Shown: positions 1 to 7,223, numbered from the stretch's first letter. The stretch is DNA of 9,890 nucleotides from Firmicutes bacterium UBA995 (GCA_002291985.1 DBBB01000047.1:1-9890), one strand, 5' to 3'. A program made the numbers and translations. Notes: a model not told the origin generated them from the letters alone.

Positions 1-893
1 GCGATGCTCACGGGGCGCAGACCGAGGTTCAAGCGAGCGAGGCTCGGAGCCGTCTCCATACGGGCGACCGATCGGAGACCGGCCAGGTTGTTGGTGTGGA
101 TGGGCAATGGAATGCCCAGCGCCTCGGCCGCTCTCACCGGGGCGTAGACCAGCGCCCAGGGAACCGTGACCACCAGCTTGCGTTGCCCTCGCTGTGCGAG
201 CGCGATGAGTTGCAGGAAGCTCGCGAGGGTGAGACCTTCCGGATCGCCGACCGGCAGCACCGCCCCGGCAAGCTCGCTCGATTTCCCGGCGCAGGTCAGA
301 ATGACCCGGCACAGATCGGCCACGTGAACTGGCTGAACCAGCGACCTGCCGCCGTCCAGCAGGGGAATGAAGGGCAGCCTGCCGACCGTCCCGCCCATCT
401 GGTGGAAGAGCCCGCGCCGCCCCGGTCCCCATACCAGCCCGGGCCTCAGTGTGACCACCTTCAATCCTTGCAGGCCAAGCAGTTCCCGCTCGGCGGCATA
501 CTTGCTGCGGCCGTATCCAGAGACCGCCGTCGAGTGGGCCGACTGTGATGAGAGGAAGATGAAGGCGCGGGTACCGGCAGCAACTGCCGCGCGGGCAAGG
601 TTCAGGGTTCCCTCGCAGTTGATCATGTGCAGGAATCGATCCGTGCCCTGACTGGCGGCGGCGCAGTGAACGACCACGTCGACGCCCTCGAAGGCGGCCG
701 GTGGCACTGCCCCCGGCAAGCTGCCGTAGTACCGGTGGGTGAGGGGGACGGCCGGCGGTCCTGACCAGCCGGCGCGGGTCAGGGTCCGGACGGTATCGCC
801 CCCGTCCATGAGCGTTTGGGCCAGGTAGGAGCCAATGAAACCGCTGGCGCCGGTGACCAGGTAAGTGGTGCCTCTAGCCGCTTTTGGTGGCAT
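1..893 (-). CDS. NAD-dependent epimerase/dehydratase (extended SDR family), 3' end cut by window edge
   Basis: An open frame of 297 codons runs from an ATG at 893 to the window edge without a stop. Residues 13-20 read LVTGASGF followed by IG, the Rossmann TGxxGxxG dinucleotide-binding motif of extended short-chain dehydrogenases. HCAAAS near residue 79 matches the second NAD-contact strand. FLSSQS followed about 10 residues later by YGRSK gives the Ser and the catalytic Tyr-x-x-x-Lys. LRPGLVWGPG matches the substrate-loop strand, and VQPVHVADL is a conserved late motif of the family. The family oxidises, epimerises or dehydrates nucleotide sugars or reduces sterol/dihydroflavonol-like ketones; the exact substrate cannot be read here. 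The start is supported by GGGAGG six bases upstream. The ATG lies inside the end of the glycosyltransferase gene (20-bp overlap), so the two are probably translationally coupled and act in the same surface-glycan or lipid-sugar pathway. Confidence 0.88.
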   Translation of the reverse strand, partial: MPPKAARGTTYLVTGASGFIGSYLAQTLMDGGDTVRTLTRAGWSGPPAVPLTHRYYGSLPGAVPPAAFEGVDVVVHCAAASQGTDRFLHMINCEGTLNLARAAVAAGTRAFIFLSSQSAHSTAVSGYGRSKYAAERELLGLQGLKVVTLRPGLVWGPGRRGLFHQMGGTVGRLPFIPLLDGGRSLVQPVHVADLCRVILTCAGKSSELAGAVLPVGDPEGLTLASFLQLIALAQRGQRKLVVTVPWALVYAPVRAAEALGIPLPIHTNNLAGLRSVARMETAPSLARLNLGLRPVSI

Positions 894-1905
894 ACGGTAC
901 CTCCCGAGGCCCCGGACCTTGCGGGGAGTGCTCGCAGGTCGGGTGAATGGGCCGCGACGGGGAGTTCTGGATGTCCAGGATCAGTGCTTGCAGTAGCAGT
1001 TGGGTCCCGAGGGTCAGCGGCAGTACGGCCAACATGACCGTTCCCGTCGTGACGGCAACTCCCTGATGAGCAGACGTCCACCAGTGGAATGTCCCCCAGC
1101 CGGCTCCAAAGGCCGACAGAAGAAGTCCGAACACCAGGAACAGCGAGGTAGCCGTGAAGTCGCACACGAAGTACTGGACCACTACCCGCCGCAGCAGGCC
1201 ACGCAACAGCAGCCAGGGGAACTTCACCAGGGCTCCCCACTCGGATAGGAAGCTACGCTCGTTTCCGTAGCGGGCCGGGATGTAGACGTCCCGCACTACC
1301 GCGCGCAGGAGACCGAGTTCGAGGAGCACGCTGCTTTCGAAGAAGTACCGGCGGTCGATCCTCTCCCGGGGCAGGAGGGGGATGAGTGAGGCATGGAGGC
1401 ACGTGTACCCGTTTGTGGGGTCAAACACGCTCCAGTAGCCGGACGAGAGCTTAGTCAGGAACGAGAGCCCGACATTGCCCACACGGCGAAGAAGGGGCAT
1501 TGACGAGCGCAGCACGCGAGCGTGCAGAAACCGGTTGCCCTTGGTGTAGTCCGCCTCGCCAGCTGTGACTGGGGCCACCAGAGTATCGAGGTAGTCCGGG
1601 TCCATTTGACCGTCGCCGTCCATCTTGACCACGACCGTTGCCCCCAGGTCCGCGGCCACACCATACCCGGTGAGCATGGCACCGCCAACTCCTTGGTTGA
1701 CGTCGTGGGTGACCAGGCGAATTCTGCAATCGGTCCGGGCAACTCTCAGTGCCACGTCAGCAGTACCGTCACTGCTTGCGTCATCAACCACGACGACGTG
1801 TGATACGCACTTGGGAACCCCCCGGAGTACCTTCTCGAGGTGGTCAACCGCCTGGTAGGCCGGTATGACTACAACGATCCTGGACACAGTGGCAGAGCAT
1901 CCCAT
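874..1905 (-). CDS. Family 2 glycosyltransferase, DPM/DPG-synthase-like, with C-terminal membrane segments
   Basis: 343 residues. The N-terminus has the GT-A fold of family 2: VVVIPAYQA (11-19), VVVDDASSDGT (38-48, nucleotide-sugar binding) and KMDGDGQMDP (94-103, containing the DxD-type metal site). This pattern, with the later FDPTNGYTCL (161-170), is that of polyprenyl-phosphate sugar synthases (dolichol-phosphate mannose/glucose synthase-like), which move a sugar from a nucleotide donor to a lipid-phosphate carrier on the cytoplasmic face of the membrane. Two hydrophobic segments at about 250-272 and 284-310 would anchor it. A hydrophilic tail of about 30 residues follows, part of which overlaps the next gene. 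The start is an ATG at 1905 preceded five bases away by a run of six G. It is the first gene of a leftward pair with the epimerase. The lipid acceptor and the sugar are inferred only at class level. Confidence 0.87.
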   Translation of the reverse strand: MGCSATVSRIVVVIPAYQAVDHLEKVLRGVPKCVSHVVVVDDASSDGTADVALRVARTDCRIRLVTHDVNQGVGGAMLTGYGVAADLGATVVVKMDGDGQMDPDYLDTLVAPVTAGEADYTKGNRFLHARVLRSSMPLLRRVGNVGLSFLTKLSSGYWSVFDPTNGYTCLHASLIPLLPRERIDRRYFFESSVLLELGLLRAVVRDVYIPARYGNERSFLSEWGALVKFPWLLLRGLLRRVVVQYFVCDFTATSLFLVFGLLLSAFGAGWGTFHWWTSAHQGVAVTTGTVMLAVLPLTLGTQLLLQALILDIQNSPSRPIHPTCEHSPQGPGPREVPYATKSG

Positions 1906-2043
1906 CGACTGCCCCCCGCCGCGGCGTCAAACGTCAGGAGAAGCCACATACTCCAAACTTTCGCCGGGCGACCATGCCATTCCTGCTTGTGTGCATGGAG
2001 GTCAAGGTAGCGTCATTGTGCCTGGGGGCAACCCCTGGTTTTC

Positions 2044-2072
2044 ACTATAACCCACGAGGGTTGACCGGTCTA
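2044..2072 (-). promoter_or_regulatory. Predicted vegetative promoter for the glycosyltransferase/epimerase unit
   Basis: On the minus strand, TAGACC (2067-2072, 4 of 6 to TTGACA) is followed after exactly 17 bases by TATAGT (2044-2049, 5 of 6 to TATAAT). The start codon at 1905 lies about 139 bases downstream, giving a long leader. This is prediction from consensus only. Confidence 0.5.
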
Positions 2073-2085
2073 CCGTCAGGTAGAC
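2068..2085. promoter_or_regulatory. Inverted repeat overlapping the leftward -35, candidate operator
   Basis: GTCTACC (2068-2074) and GGTAGAC (2079-2085) are perfect 7-base reverse complements separated by GTCA. The left arm covers five bases of the predicted -35 of the glycosyltransferase promoter, the geometry expected of a repressor site. No T-run follows, so it is not a typical terminator. Confidence 0.4.
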
Positions 2086-2112
2086 GGCGGTGGCAGGCGC
2101 GACGGGCCTGGC

Positions 2113-2124
2113 CAACTCGAGTTG
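2113..2124. repeat. 12-bp perfect palindrome CAACTCGAGTTG
   Basis: A self-complementary site in the middle of the divergent intergenic region, with no coding overlap. It could be a protein-binding site, but a single palindrome of this length can also arise by chance. Confidence 0.3.
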
Positions 2125-2273
2125 CCTATGGGGAACGAGCCCGGGAGGGCACGGCAAAACGGCCTGGCCATGTCGGCTGCTAGCCCCGTCGCACGGCCAA
2201 GCTTGTTGCTCGTCAGGCGCCGATCAGCGTGAGGAGCCGTTGCGGCCAGCTCCGGACGGCGGCAAGATCACGC

Positions 2274-2295
2274 CAGTGATTACATATAATCCCTG
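2274..2295 (+). promoter_or_regulatory. Rightward -10 box (TATAAT) embedded in a dyad, candidate autoregulated promoter
   Basis: A perfect TATAAT lies at 2285-2290, in otherwise GC-rich DNA, 53 bases before the TTG start at 2344. It sits inside an imperfect palindrome: arms GATTA (2278-2282) and TAATC (2287-2291) around CATA, extended after one mismatch by CAG (2274-2276) and CTG (2293-2295). No good -35 is visible at 16-18 bases upstream, so expression may need an activator. The dyad could equally be a repressor site blocking the -10. Confidence 0.45.
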
Positions 2296-2343
2296 ACGAG
2301 GCGGGAACAATAGCCGACAGGAAACGAAGAGGGGGTTGTCAGA

Positions 2344-2937
2344 TTGGCTGCCAGCACGCTTCCTCGTCCGCGTAAGCGCAACCTCTGGTCGGCCGGGACC
2401 GAGGAGCAACTGTGGACCCGGATCCAGGACCGGGATGACCGCCCTATCTCCGCGGTGATCCGGGACTTCTGCCGGGAAAGGGGGTTGTCTTTCCATACCG
2501 CCCGGGCCAAGTACTACCGCCGGCAGCGCACGGGGGAGGCGGCAGCCGACACGCCGGCCGACACCGCCCTCGACGACCTGGGCGCCTTCCTTCGGGACGC
2601 GGGCCGGGTGCCCGGGGTAGACCTCGGGGGGTTCCTTGGTGGGCTGAGGACCATGGCGGCCCTGGCGTGCCAGGGTCAGCGCCGGGGCGAACTGACGGAA
2701 GAGGTGGACAGCCTGCGGCAGGAGCGGGAGCAACTCGAGTCCAAGGTGGAGGAGTACCGGGAGCGACTCGCGTTCATGGCCGGGGAAGTCCAGGCGCTCG
2801 CCGGCCTGGTGGACGAATTCGCCGGGCTGACCAGCGTCGCCAAGGTGACCGGCCTGGCCGAGTTCGCGCGGAAGCTTCGCCACCAGGTGGACCAGGTTGT
2901 CCGAACCACCTCGACGGCTAAAACCACCACCAGTTAG
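2344..2937 (+). CDS. Putative DNA-binding protein with Myb/SANT-like N-terminus and coiled coil, function unknown
   Basis: 197 residues, starting at TTG 2344 with an AGAGGGGG ribosome binding site eight bases upstream; no better in-frame start exists. Residues 1-12 are basic. Residues 13-62 form a compact helical segment beginning with W15 (LWSAGTEEQLW) and ending in HTARAKYYRRQ, a spacing that resembles Myb/SANT or helix-turn-helix DNA-binding domains. Residues about 65-110 are Ala/Gly/Asp-rich and probably flexible. Residues 113-150 (ELTEEVDSLRQEREQLESKV onward) are strongly predicted to form a coiled coil, followed by a helical C-terminus and a Thr/Ser tail. The order of a short Myb-like domain then a coiled coil recalls the RsfA-type regulators of sporulating Firmicutes, but this is resemblance, not a family assignment. 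It converges on the decarboxylase with a 23-bp gap and no visible terminator between them. It may bind the dyads upstream of itself. Confidence 0.72.
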   Translation: MAASTLPRPRKRNLWSAGTEEQLWTRIQDRDDRPISAVIRDFCRERGLSFHTARAKYYRRQRTGEAAADTPADTALDDLGAFLRDAGRVPGVDLGGFLGGLRTMAALACQGQRRGELTEEVDSLRQEREQLESKVEEYRERLAFMAGEVQALAGLVDEFAGLTSVAKVTGLAEFARKLRHQVDQVVRTTSTAKTTTS

Positions 2938-2960
2938 GTGTCGACGCAGGCCTTCCCGAA

Positions 2961-4394
2961 TCAGAGCACGGCCAATCCGTGGCCCAGCAGGTCAGAACCC
3001 TGGAAGGAGCAACCCAGGGCGGCCAGTGCGCCGAGTGCTGCGGGAAAGTCATCCGGCACCACTTCACCCGGGATCAGCACGGGTATGCCCGGAGGATAAG
3101 GACAGACCAGTTCGGCACACACCCGGCCCGCCGATTCGTCAAGGGGCACCCGGGAGTATGACAGTCGTATCGCCTGACCGGGAGGCAGTGCCGAAGAGGG
3201 GACGGTTCCCCAGAGCGAACTCGCGGCAGTGCCGCCCTCTCTGACCCGCCCGCAAGGCAGTAAGCCCATGGCTTGAACCAGTGCCTTCAGCCAGGCGGGA
3301 TCGTCCTCCGGGGCAACCAGGGCCAGAAAACTGGCAGCATCGGCGTATTCCACCTGCAGGCCGGCACGGCGCAAGTGCGCCTCCGCCCGGTAACCATCGC
3401 TACCTCGGCTCGCCACGTTCACGAGCAGGCGAGTAGGGTCGTGCCCGACCACTCCCTTGCCGGCATACTCTTCCCCGGGGCAGGTAAATCCGAGATGGTC
3501 GATGGCATGCCGCGCGGACCGGGCGGCCGTGATGGCTCGCCCCAGGTCTTCTCGGCCGCGGGTGGAGAGGCGGCGGCGGGCCGCGTCCAGGGAGGCCAGC
3601 AAGGGGTAAGAGGGGCTGGTGGTCTGGACCAGCCGGGCCATGAGCCGCACCCGGTCGTGGTCGAGACGGGGGCCCTGCAGGTGCAGCAAGGCGCTGCCGG
3701 TGAGAGAACCGCCTGTCTTGTGCAGGCTCTGGACGGCCGCATCGGCGCTTGACGACATGGCCGTGGGGGGGAAGGCGGGATGGAAGCCGAAGTGAGGTCC
3801 ATGGGCCTCATCCACCAACAGGGGAATGTCCCGCCGATGGCAGATGGCGGCCATAGCGGGGAGATCCGACGCGAAGCCCTGGTAAGTCGGGCTGACGACC
3901 AGTGCGGCTCGCGGGCGGGGATGGGAGGCCAGCGCCCGCTCCAGCTGCGCCGGATCCACCGCCACCGGCAAGCCGAGATCCGGGTCCACCTCGGCCGGGA
4001 AATACGCGGGGACCGCCCCCGACAGCACGAGGCCACTGAAGGCCGCCCGGTGGCAGTTGCGGGCCAGGACCAGCACGTCGCCGGGTCCTGCCACGGCCAG
4101 GATGAGGGCGAGCAGGCCCGCGGTGCTGCCGTTGACCAGGAACAGGGTTTCCTCGGCCCCGAAAGCCTGCGCGGCCAGCTGCTGGGCCGCAGCGATGGGG
4201 CCGGAAGGGGAGTGCAGGTCATCGAGTCCGGGCAGCTCGGTGAGGTCGAGTTCCCAGGAGTGAGCGCGGAACATCTCGCCGAAGGCGGCGTCCACCCAGC
4301 GCCCTCCCTTGTGTCCTGGCAGGTGCAGCCGGGCAGGGGAGGCGGCAAGGTGGGCGGCAAGGGCTTCGACCAGCGGGGCGCGCTGCTGGGACAC
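2961..4394 (-). CDS. Orn/Lys/Arg decarboxylase family protein (PLP-dependent, fold type I)
   Basis: 477 residues from a GTG at 4394, preceded by GGGGAGGG seven bases upstream. The frame stays open to 4607, but the extra 71 codons are low-complexity, have no such site and would overlap the divergent protease gene, so the shorter start is chosen. The length fits the short Firmicute family (about 480 residues) rather than the long enterobacterial enzymes. Motifs: LHLPGHKGGR (23-32) at the N-terminus, NGSTAG (88-93) for PLP-phosphate binding, LVDEAHG (193-199) with the Asp that contacts the pyridine nitrogen and the His that stacks on it, and SLHKTGG (223-229) with K226 as the Schiff-base lysine. 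The C-terminal domain contains the PPGIP motif (434-438). The family removes CO2 from arginine, lysine or ornithine to make polyamine precursors; the substrate cannot be told from sequence alone. It is cytoplasmic and transcribed divergently from the protease. Confidence 0.9.
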   Translation of the reverse strand: MSQQRAPLVEALAAHLAASPARLHLPGHKGGRWVDAAFGEMFRAHSWELDLTELPGLDDLHSPSGPIAAAQQLAAQAFGAEETLFLVNGSTAGLLALILAVAGPGDVLVLARNCHRAAFSGLVLSGAVPAYFPAEVDPDLGLPVAVDPAQLERALASHPRPRAALVVSPTYQGFASDLPAMAAICHRRDIPLLVDEAHGPHFGFHPAFPPTAMSSSADAAVQSLHKTGGSLTGSALLHLQGPRLDHDRVRLMARLVQTTSPSYPLLASLDAARRRLSTRGREDLGRAITAARSARHAIDHLGFTCPGEEYAGKGVVGHDPTRLLVNVASRGSDGYRAEAHLRRAGLQVEYADAASFLALVAPEDDPAWLKALVQAMGLLPCGRVREGGTAASSLWGTVPSSALPPGQAIRLSYSRVPLDESAGRVCAELVCPYPPGIPVLIPGEVVPDDFPAALGALAALGCSFQGSDLLGHGLAVL

Positions 4395-4506
4395 CGGGCA
4401 TCCCTCCCCGGGGTGATTTCCCGTCGCGGGGGCGATTTCCTTTGGCCGGCAGGTGCCGGTTCGAACCGCGGCGAACCCCCGCTCCACCAGCGGGAGGTGA
4501 TTCCTG
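4395..4506. promoter_or_regulatory. Divergent spacer with overlapping palindromes between decarboxylase and protease
   Basis: This 112-bp spacer contains CCGGCA-GG-TGCCGG (4446-4459) and the perfect palindrome CGGTTCGAACCG (4457-4468), sharing three bases. No AT-rich -10 box is seen for either direction, so the promoters may lie in the 5' ends of the flanking genes or use a poor consensus. The palindromes are candidate operators. Confidence 0.4.
4478..4497 (+). promoter_or_regulatory. Hairpin overlapping the protease ribosome binding site
   Basis: CCCGCT (4478-4483) pairs perfectly with AGCGGG (4489-4494) around a CCACC loop. The right arm includes the first three bases of GGGAGG (4492-4497), the ribosome binding site nine bases before the ATG at 4507. 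Folding would partly hide the site and could damp translation initiation. Inferred from sequence only. Confidence 0.35.
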
Positions 4507-5925
4507 ATGCGGGTCTCGCGCCGCTTCGGCGTGTTGCTCCTGTGCGCGGCGTTGGTAATGAGCTTTGTTGTGGGTCTTCCCGGTCGGACCGGCCAGGCCG
4601 GACCCAACCCGGAATATCGGTTTCAGTTGCATCGTTTTACCGAGGTGTTCAACATCATCATCCTCGCCAGCGTCGAGAATGTGAGCTTGCGCGCGCTGAT
4701 CGACGGCGCGATCGACGGCATGCTGGCGGTCTTGCAGGATCCTGCCGCGCGACACTTTTCCGCCGACGATTACGGGCGTTATGTTGAGCAAATCGAAGGG
4801 GCCTTCGGGGGTATAGGGATCGCTTTGACTCTGGAAGATGGCGCTCCCGTGGTAGTGCAGGTATTCCCCGACACGCCCGCCGCCCGGGGGGGACTCAGGC
4901 CGTGGGACCTGATCTTGGAAGCGGACGGCCAGGGTCTGATCGGTCTGGGGCTAAACGAGATCGTCGCCCGGCTGCGGGGCCAACCGGGCAGCATGGTCAC
5001 GCTGCGCGTCAAGCGCCCGGGGCTCGAACAGCCCTTCAGCCTGCAACTGGTGCGGGAGATAATCCGGGTTCGCAGCGTGCAGTCCCGGATGCTGGCGCCG
5101 GGGGTGGGCTACCTCCGCATAACCGGGTTCCAGGCGGAAACTGCGGCCGAGGCTCGCCGGGCCCTGGAGGACCTTCGGGCGCAAGGCATACGCGGTCTCA
5201 TCCTCGACCTGAGGGATAACGGAGGGGGTCTCCTCGACCAGGCAATCGAGGTGTCCTCGCTGTTCCTCCCCCAGGGGCCGGTGGTGCGCATCCGGGGAAG
5301 AGCAGGCGTGTCCGACTTCCGGCACGGCCAAGGGCGGGGCTTCGACCTGCCCCTGGTGGTGCTGGTGAACGGGAGGACGGCCAGCGCTGCCGAGGTCGTT
5401 GCCGGCGCCATCCAGGATTACCGGGCAGGTCTGCTGGTCGGCACCCGCACTTTCGGTAAGGGTACGGTGCAATCCCTGTTCCCCCTGAGCGACGGGGGGG
5501 CGGTGAAACTCACCACCGCCCGCCACTTTACCCCTGTTGGCCGGACCATTCACGGCGTGGGCCTGCAGCCGGACGAGGTCGTGGCCGAAGCGGAGAGGAC
5601 CGCCCTGCTGCCCGAGGCGACGATCCTGCTGCAATATCGCCGCCCCCTGACCCGGGGACTGGTGGGGCTCGACGTGCTCAGTCTGCAGCAACGGCTGAAC
5701 CAGTTGGGGTTGACCGGGGGCGAAGAAGACGGGGTAATGGGTGAGGTCACGGGGAACGCGGTCCGCGAGTTCCAGCGGTCCGCAGGCCTGCCGGTCACCG
5801 GGATAGTGGACGCTGCCACCGTGGATGCGCTCAACCAGGCCAGGACGCCCCGTCCCGACCCGGCCGTTGTACCTGATGTCCAACTCGAACGCGCTCTGAG
5901 CATCATTCGTGGGCAACTGCGCTGA
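4507..5925 (+). CDS. Secreted S41-family C-terminal processing protease (CtpA/CtpB type) with peptidoglycan-binding domain
   Basis: 472 residues. Residues 1-31 form a signal peptide or signal anchor: basic MRVSRR, then a hydrophobic stretch, then a plausible cleavage after GQA. A PDZ domain occupies about 95-172 (GIGIALTLEDG, then PAARGGLRPWDLILEADG). The S41 core covers about 198-355: VGYLRITGF, LILDLRDNGGGLLDQA, NGRTASAAEV with nucleophile S293, and RTFGKGTVQ with K318 and Q322, completing the Ser-Lys-Gln catalytic set. A PG_binding_1 repeat lies at about 388-444 (SLQQRLNQLG, then VREFQRSAGLPVTGIVD). This order is the same as in the Bacillus Ctp proteases, which act outside the membrane; CtpB cleaves the SpoIVF complex to release sporulation signalling. 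Whether this copy serves sporulation or general envelope proteolysis is not shown. The ATG at 4507 has GGGAGG nine bases upstream. SAH hydrolase follows after 13 bp. Confidence 0.93.
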   Translation: MRVSRRFGVLLLCAALVMSFVVGLPGRTGQAGPNPEYRFQLHRFTEVFNIIILASVENVSLRALIDGAIDGMLAVLQDPAARHFSADDYGRYVEQIEGAFGGIGIALTLEDGAPVVVQVFPDTPAARGGLRPWDLILEADGQGLIGLGLNEIVARLRGQPGSMVTLRVKRPGLEQPFSLQLVREIIRVRSVQSRMLAPGVGYLRITGFQAETAAEARRALEDLRAQGIRGLILDLRDNGGGLLDQAIEVSSLFLPQGPVVRIRGRAGVSDFRHGQGRGFDLPLVVLVNGRTASAAEVVAGAIQDYRAGLLVGTRTFGKGTVQSLFPLSDGGAVKLTTARHFTPVGRTIHGVGLQPDEVVAEAERTALLPEATILLQYRRPLTRGLVGLDVLSLQQRLNQLGLTGGEEDGVMGEVTGNAVREFQRSAGLPVTGIVDAATVDALNQARTPRPDPAVVPDVQLERALSIIRGQLR

Positions 5926-5938
5926 GGAGGAACGGGAG

Positions 5939-7195
5939 ATGGAAAGGCAAGGGCAGTCCAGTCCCATCGATCTTGGCTTGCGCCGCATCGCCTGGGCGGG
6001 GGAGAACATGCCGGTGCTGTCGGGCATCCGCCGCCGTTGGACCGCTGAGCGGCCGCTGGCCGGCGTGCGCGTGGCGGCCTGCCTCCATGTCACCACGGAG
6101 ACGGCCAACCTGGTACTGGCCATCAAGGAGGGGGGAGGGGAGATCAGCCTGTGCGCGTCCAATCCCCTCTCCACCCAGGATGATGTGGTGGCGGCGCTGG
6201 ACCAGAGATATGGATTGCCCACCTTCGCCCTGCGCGGGGTGGACCGCGAGGGCTATTACCGTCACATCCACGCCGCCCTGGGAGTGCATCCCCACTATAC
6301 CCTGGATGACGGGGCAGATCTGGTGGCGGCGCTGCATGACGAGCGGCGCGATCTCCTGGCGGACGTACGGGCTGGCACGGAAGAGACCACCACCGGGGTG
6401 ATCCGGTTACGGGCGATGGCGGCGGCGGGACGGCTGGCCTATCCCATCGTGGCGGTGAACGACGCGCGCACCAAACATCTCTTCGACAACCGCCATGGCA
6501 CCGGCCAGTCGACGCTGGACGGGATCATGCGCGCGACTAACCGCCTGGTGGCAGGATCGGTCGTGGTGGTGGCAGGCTACGGCTGGTGCGGTAAGGGCGT
6601 GGCCGCGCGGGCGGCCGGACTGGGCGCTCGTGTCATCGTCACCGAGGTCGACCCGGTGCGAGCGCTCGAGGCGGTCATGGATGGATTCGAGGTCGCCCCC
6701 ATGGCGGATGCGGCCGCCCGGGGTGATGTCTTCGTCACCGTCACCGGCAACCGCCACGTGATCGATCGACCGCACTTCGCCGCCATGAAGGAGGGGGCGA
6801 TCGTGGCCAACGCCGGACACTTCAACGTGGAGATCAACCTCCCCATTTTGCGCGAACTGGCGGGCGAGGGCCGGGAGGTCAGGCCGGGGGTGGAGGAGTT
6901 CCGCCTGGGCAGCGGGCGGAGGATCCTGGTCCTGACCGAGGGCAGACTGGTTAACCTGGCGGCGGCCGAAGGCCATCCCGCCCAGGTCATGGACCTGAGC
7001 TTTGCCAATCAGGCGCTGGTTCTCGAATGGCTGGTGCGAGACAGGCCGGTCCTCGAGCCCCGCGTGTACCCGGTCCCGCAGGCTATCGATGAACAGGTAG
7101 CCTGGCAGAAACTGGCCAGCATGGGCCTGGGCATAGACCGGCTTACCCCCGAGCAAGAAGCATATCGAAAAGCCTGGGAGCACGGCACCCAGTGA
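5939..7195 (+). CDS. ahcY: Adenosylhomocysteinase (S-adenosyl-L-homocysteine hydrolase), short thermophile/archaeal-type
   Basis: 418 residues. It reversibly splits S-adenosylhomocysteine, the product of SAM-dependent methylation, into adenosine and homocysteine, using tightly bound NAD in the cytoplasm. Motifs: CLHVTTETANL (48-58) with the active-site His and substrate-contact Thr residues, EETTTGVIRL (148-157), VNDARTKHLFDNRHGTGQS (173-191) with the conserved Lys and Asp-Asn, the NAD-binding GYGWCGKG (213-220) and NAGHF (291-295). It lacks the roughly 40-residue insertion and the terminal FKPDHYRY tail of eukaryotic and proteobacterial enzymes, ending instead in YRKAWEHGTQ, a form known from archaea and Thermotoga. 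The ATG at 5939 is chosen because GGAGG (5926-5930) lies eight bases upstream; an in-frame GTG at 5909 is inside the protease gene and adds only ten unconserved residues. The 13-bp gap implies co-transcription with the protease. Confidence 0.95.
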   Translation: MERQGQSSPIDLGLRRIAWAGENMPVLSGIRRRWTAERPLAGVRVAACLHVTTETANLVLAIKEGGGEISLCASNPLSTQDDVVAALDQRYGLPTFALRGVDREGYYRHIHAALGVHPHYTLDDGADLVAALHDERRDLLADVRAGTEETTTGVIRLRAMAAAGRLAYPIVAVNDARTKHLFDNRHGTGQSTLDGIMRATNRLVAGSVVVVAGYGWCGKGVAARAAGLGARVIVTEVDPVRALEAVMDGFEVAPMADAAARGDVFVTVTGNRHVIDRPHFAAMKEGAIVANAGHFNVEINLPILRELAGEGREVRPGVEEFRLGSGRRILVLTEGRLVNLAAAEGHPAQVMDLSFANQALVLEWLVRDRPVLEPRVYPVPQAIDEQVAWQKLASMGLGIDRLTPEQEAYRKAWEHGTQ

Positions 7196-7223
7196 AATCA
7201 CCCACAACACGCCCAAATGGGGC

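Larger units (their letters stand above)
1906..2343. other. Divergent intergenic region (438 bp) between glycosyltransferase and putative DNA-binding protein
   Basis: No convincing gene is seen in this stretch. It holds a leftward promoter (2044-2072), an inverted repeat overlapping its -35 (2068-2085), a perfect 12-bp palindrome CAACTCGAGTTG (2113-2124), and a rightward TATAAT box inside a dyad (2274-2295). Both flanking genes therefore have long untranslated leaders or regulatory space: about 139 bases on the left, about 45 on the right. Short open frames in the region lack ribosome binding sites and recognisable sequence. Confidence 0.75.

Noticed and set aside
96..651. Plus-strand frames of 150 and 94 residues at the left end
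   Set aside because: They lie antisense to a clear epimerase/dehydratase reading frame with intact motifs and have no ribosome binding sites.
2105..2170. Direct repeat GGCCTGGCCA at 2105-2114 and 2161-2170
   Set aside because: A ten-base GC-rich repeat is expected by chance in this composition, and neither copy has a meaningful position relative to a promoter.
2224..2883. 219-residue minus-strand open frame opposite the putative DNA-binding gene
   Set aside because: Its product is rich in Pro, Gly, Leu and Arg in the manner of antisense frames in GC-rich DNA. It shows no domain, while the plus frame has a ribosome binding site and a clear coiled coil.
4440..4495. tRNA-like GGTTCGAACC followed by CCACCA-like bases
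   Set aside because: The flanking bases do not form a T-stem (three of five pairs fail), and no D-arm, anticodon arm or acceptor stem can be drawn. The motif is better read as a palindrome.
4395..4607. 71-codon N-terminal extension of the decarboxylase
   Set aside because: It has no ribosome binding site, unconserved composition and overlap with the divergent protease gene, whereas GTG 4394 has GGGGAGGG at the right distance and gives the family's usual length.
5909..5938. In-frame GTG start ten codons upstream of the SAH hydrolase ATG
   Set aside because: It lies within the protease coding end, adds no conserved residues, and the GGAGG is placed for ATG 5939.
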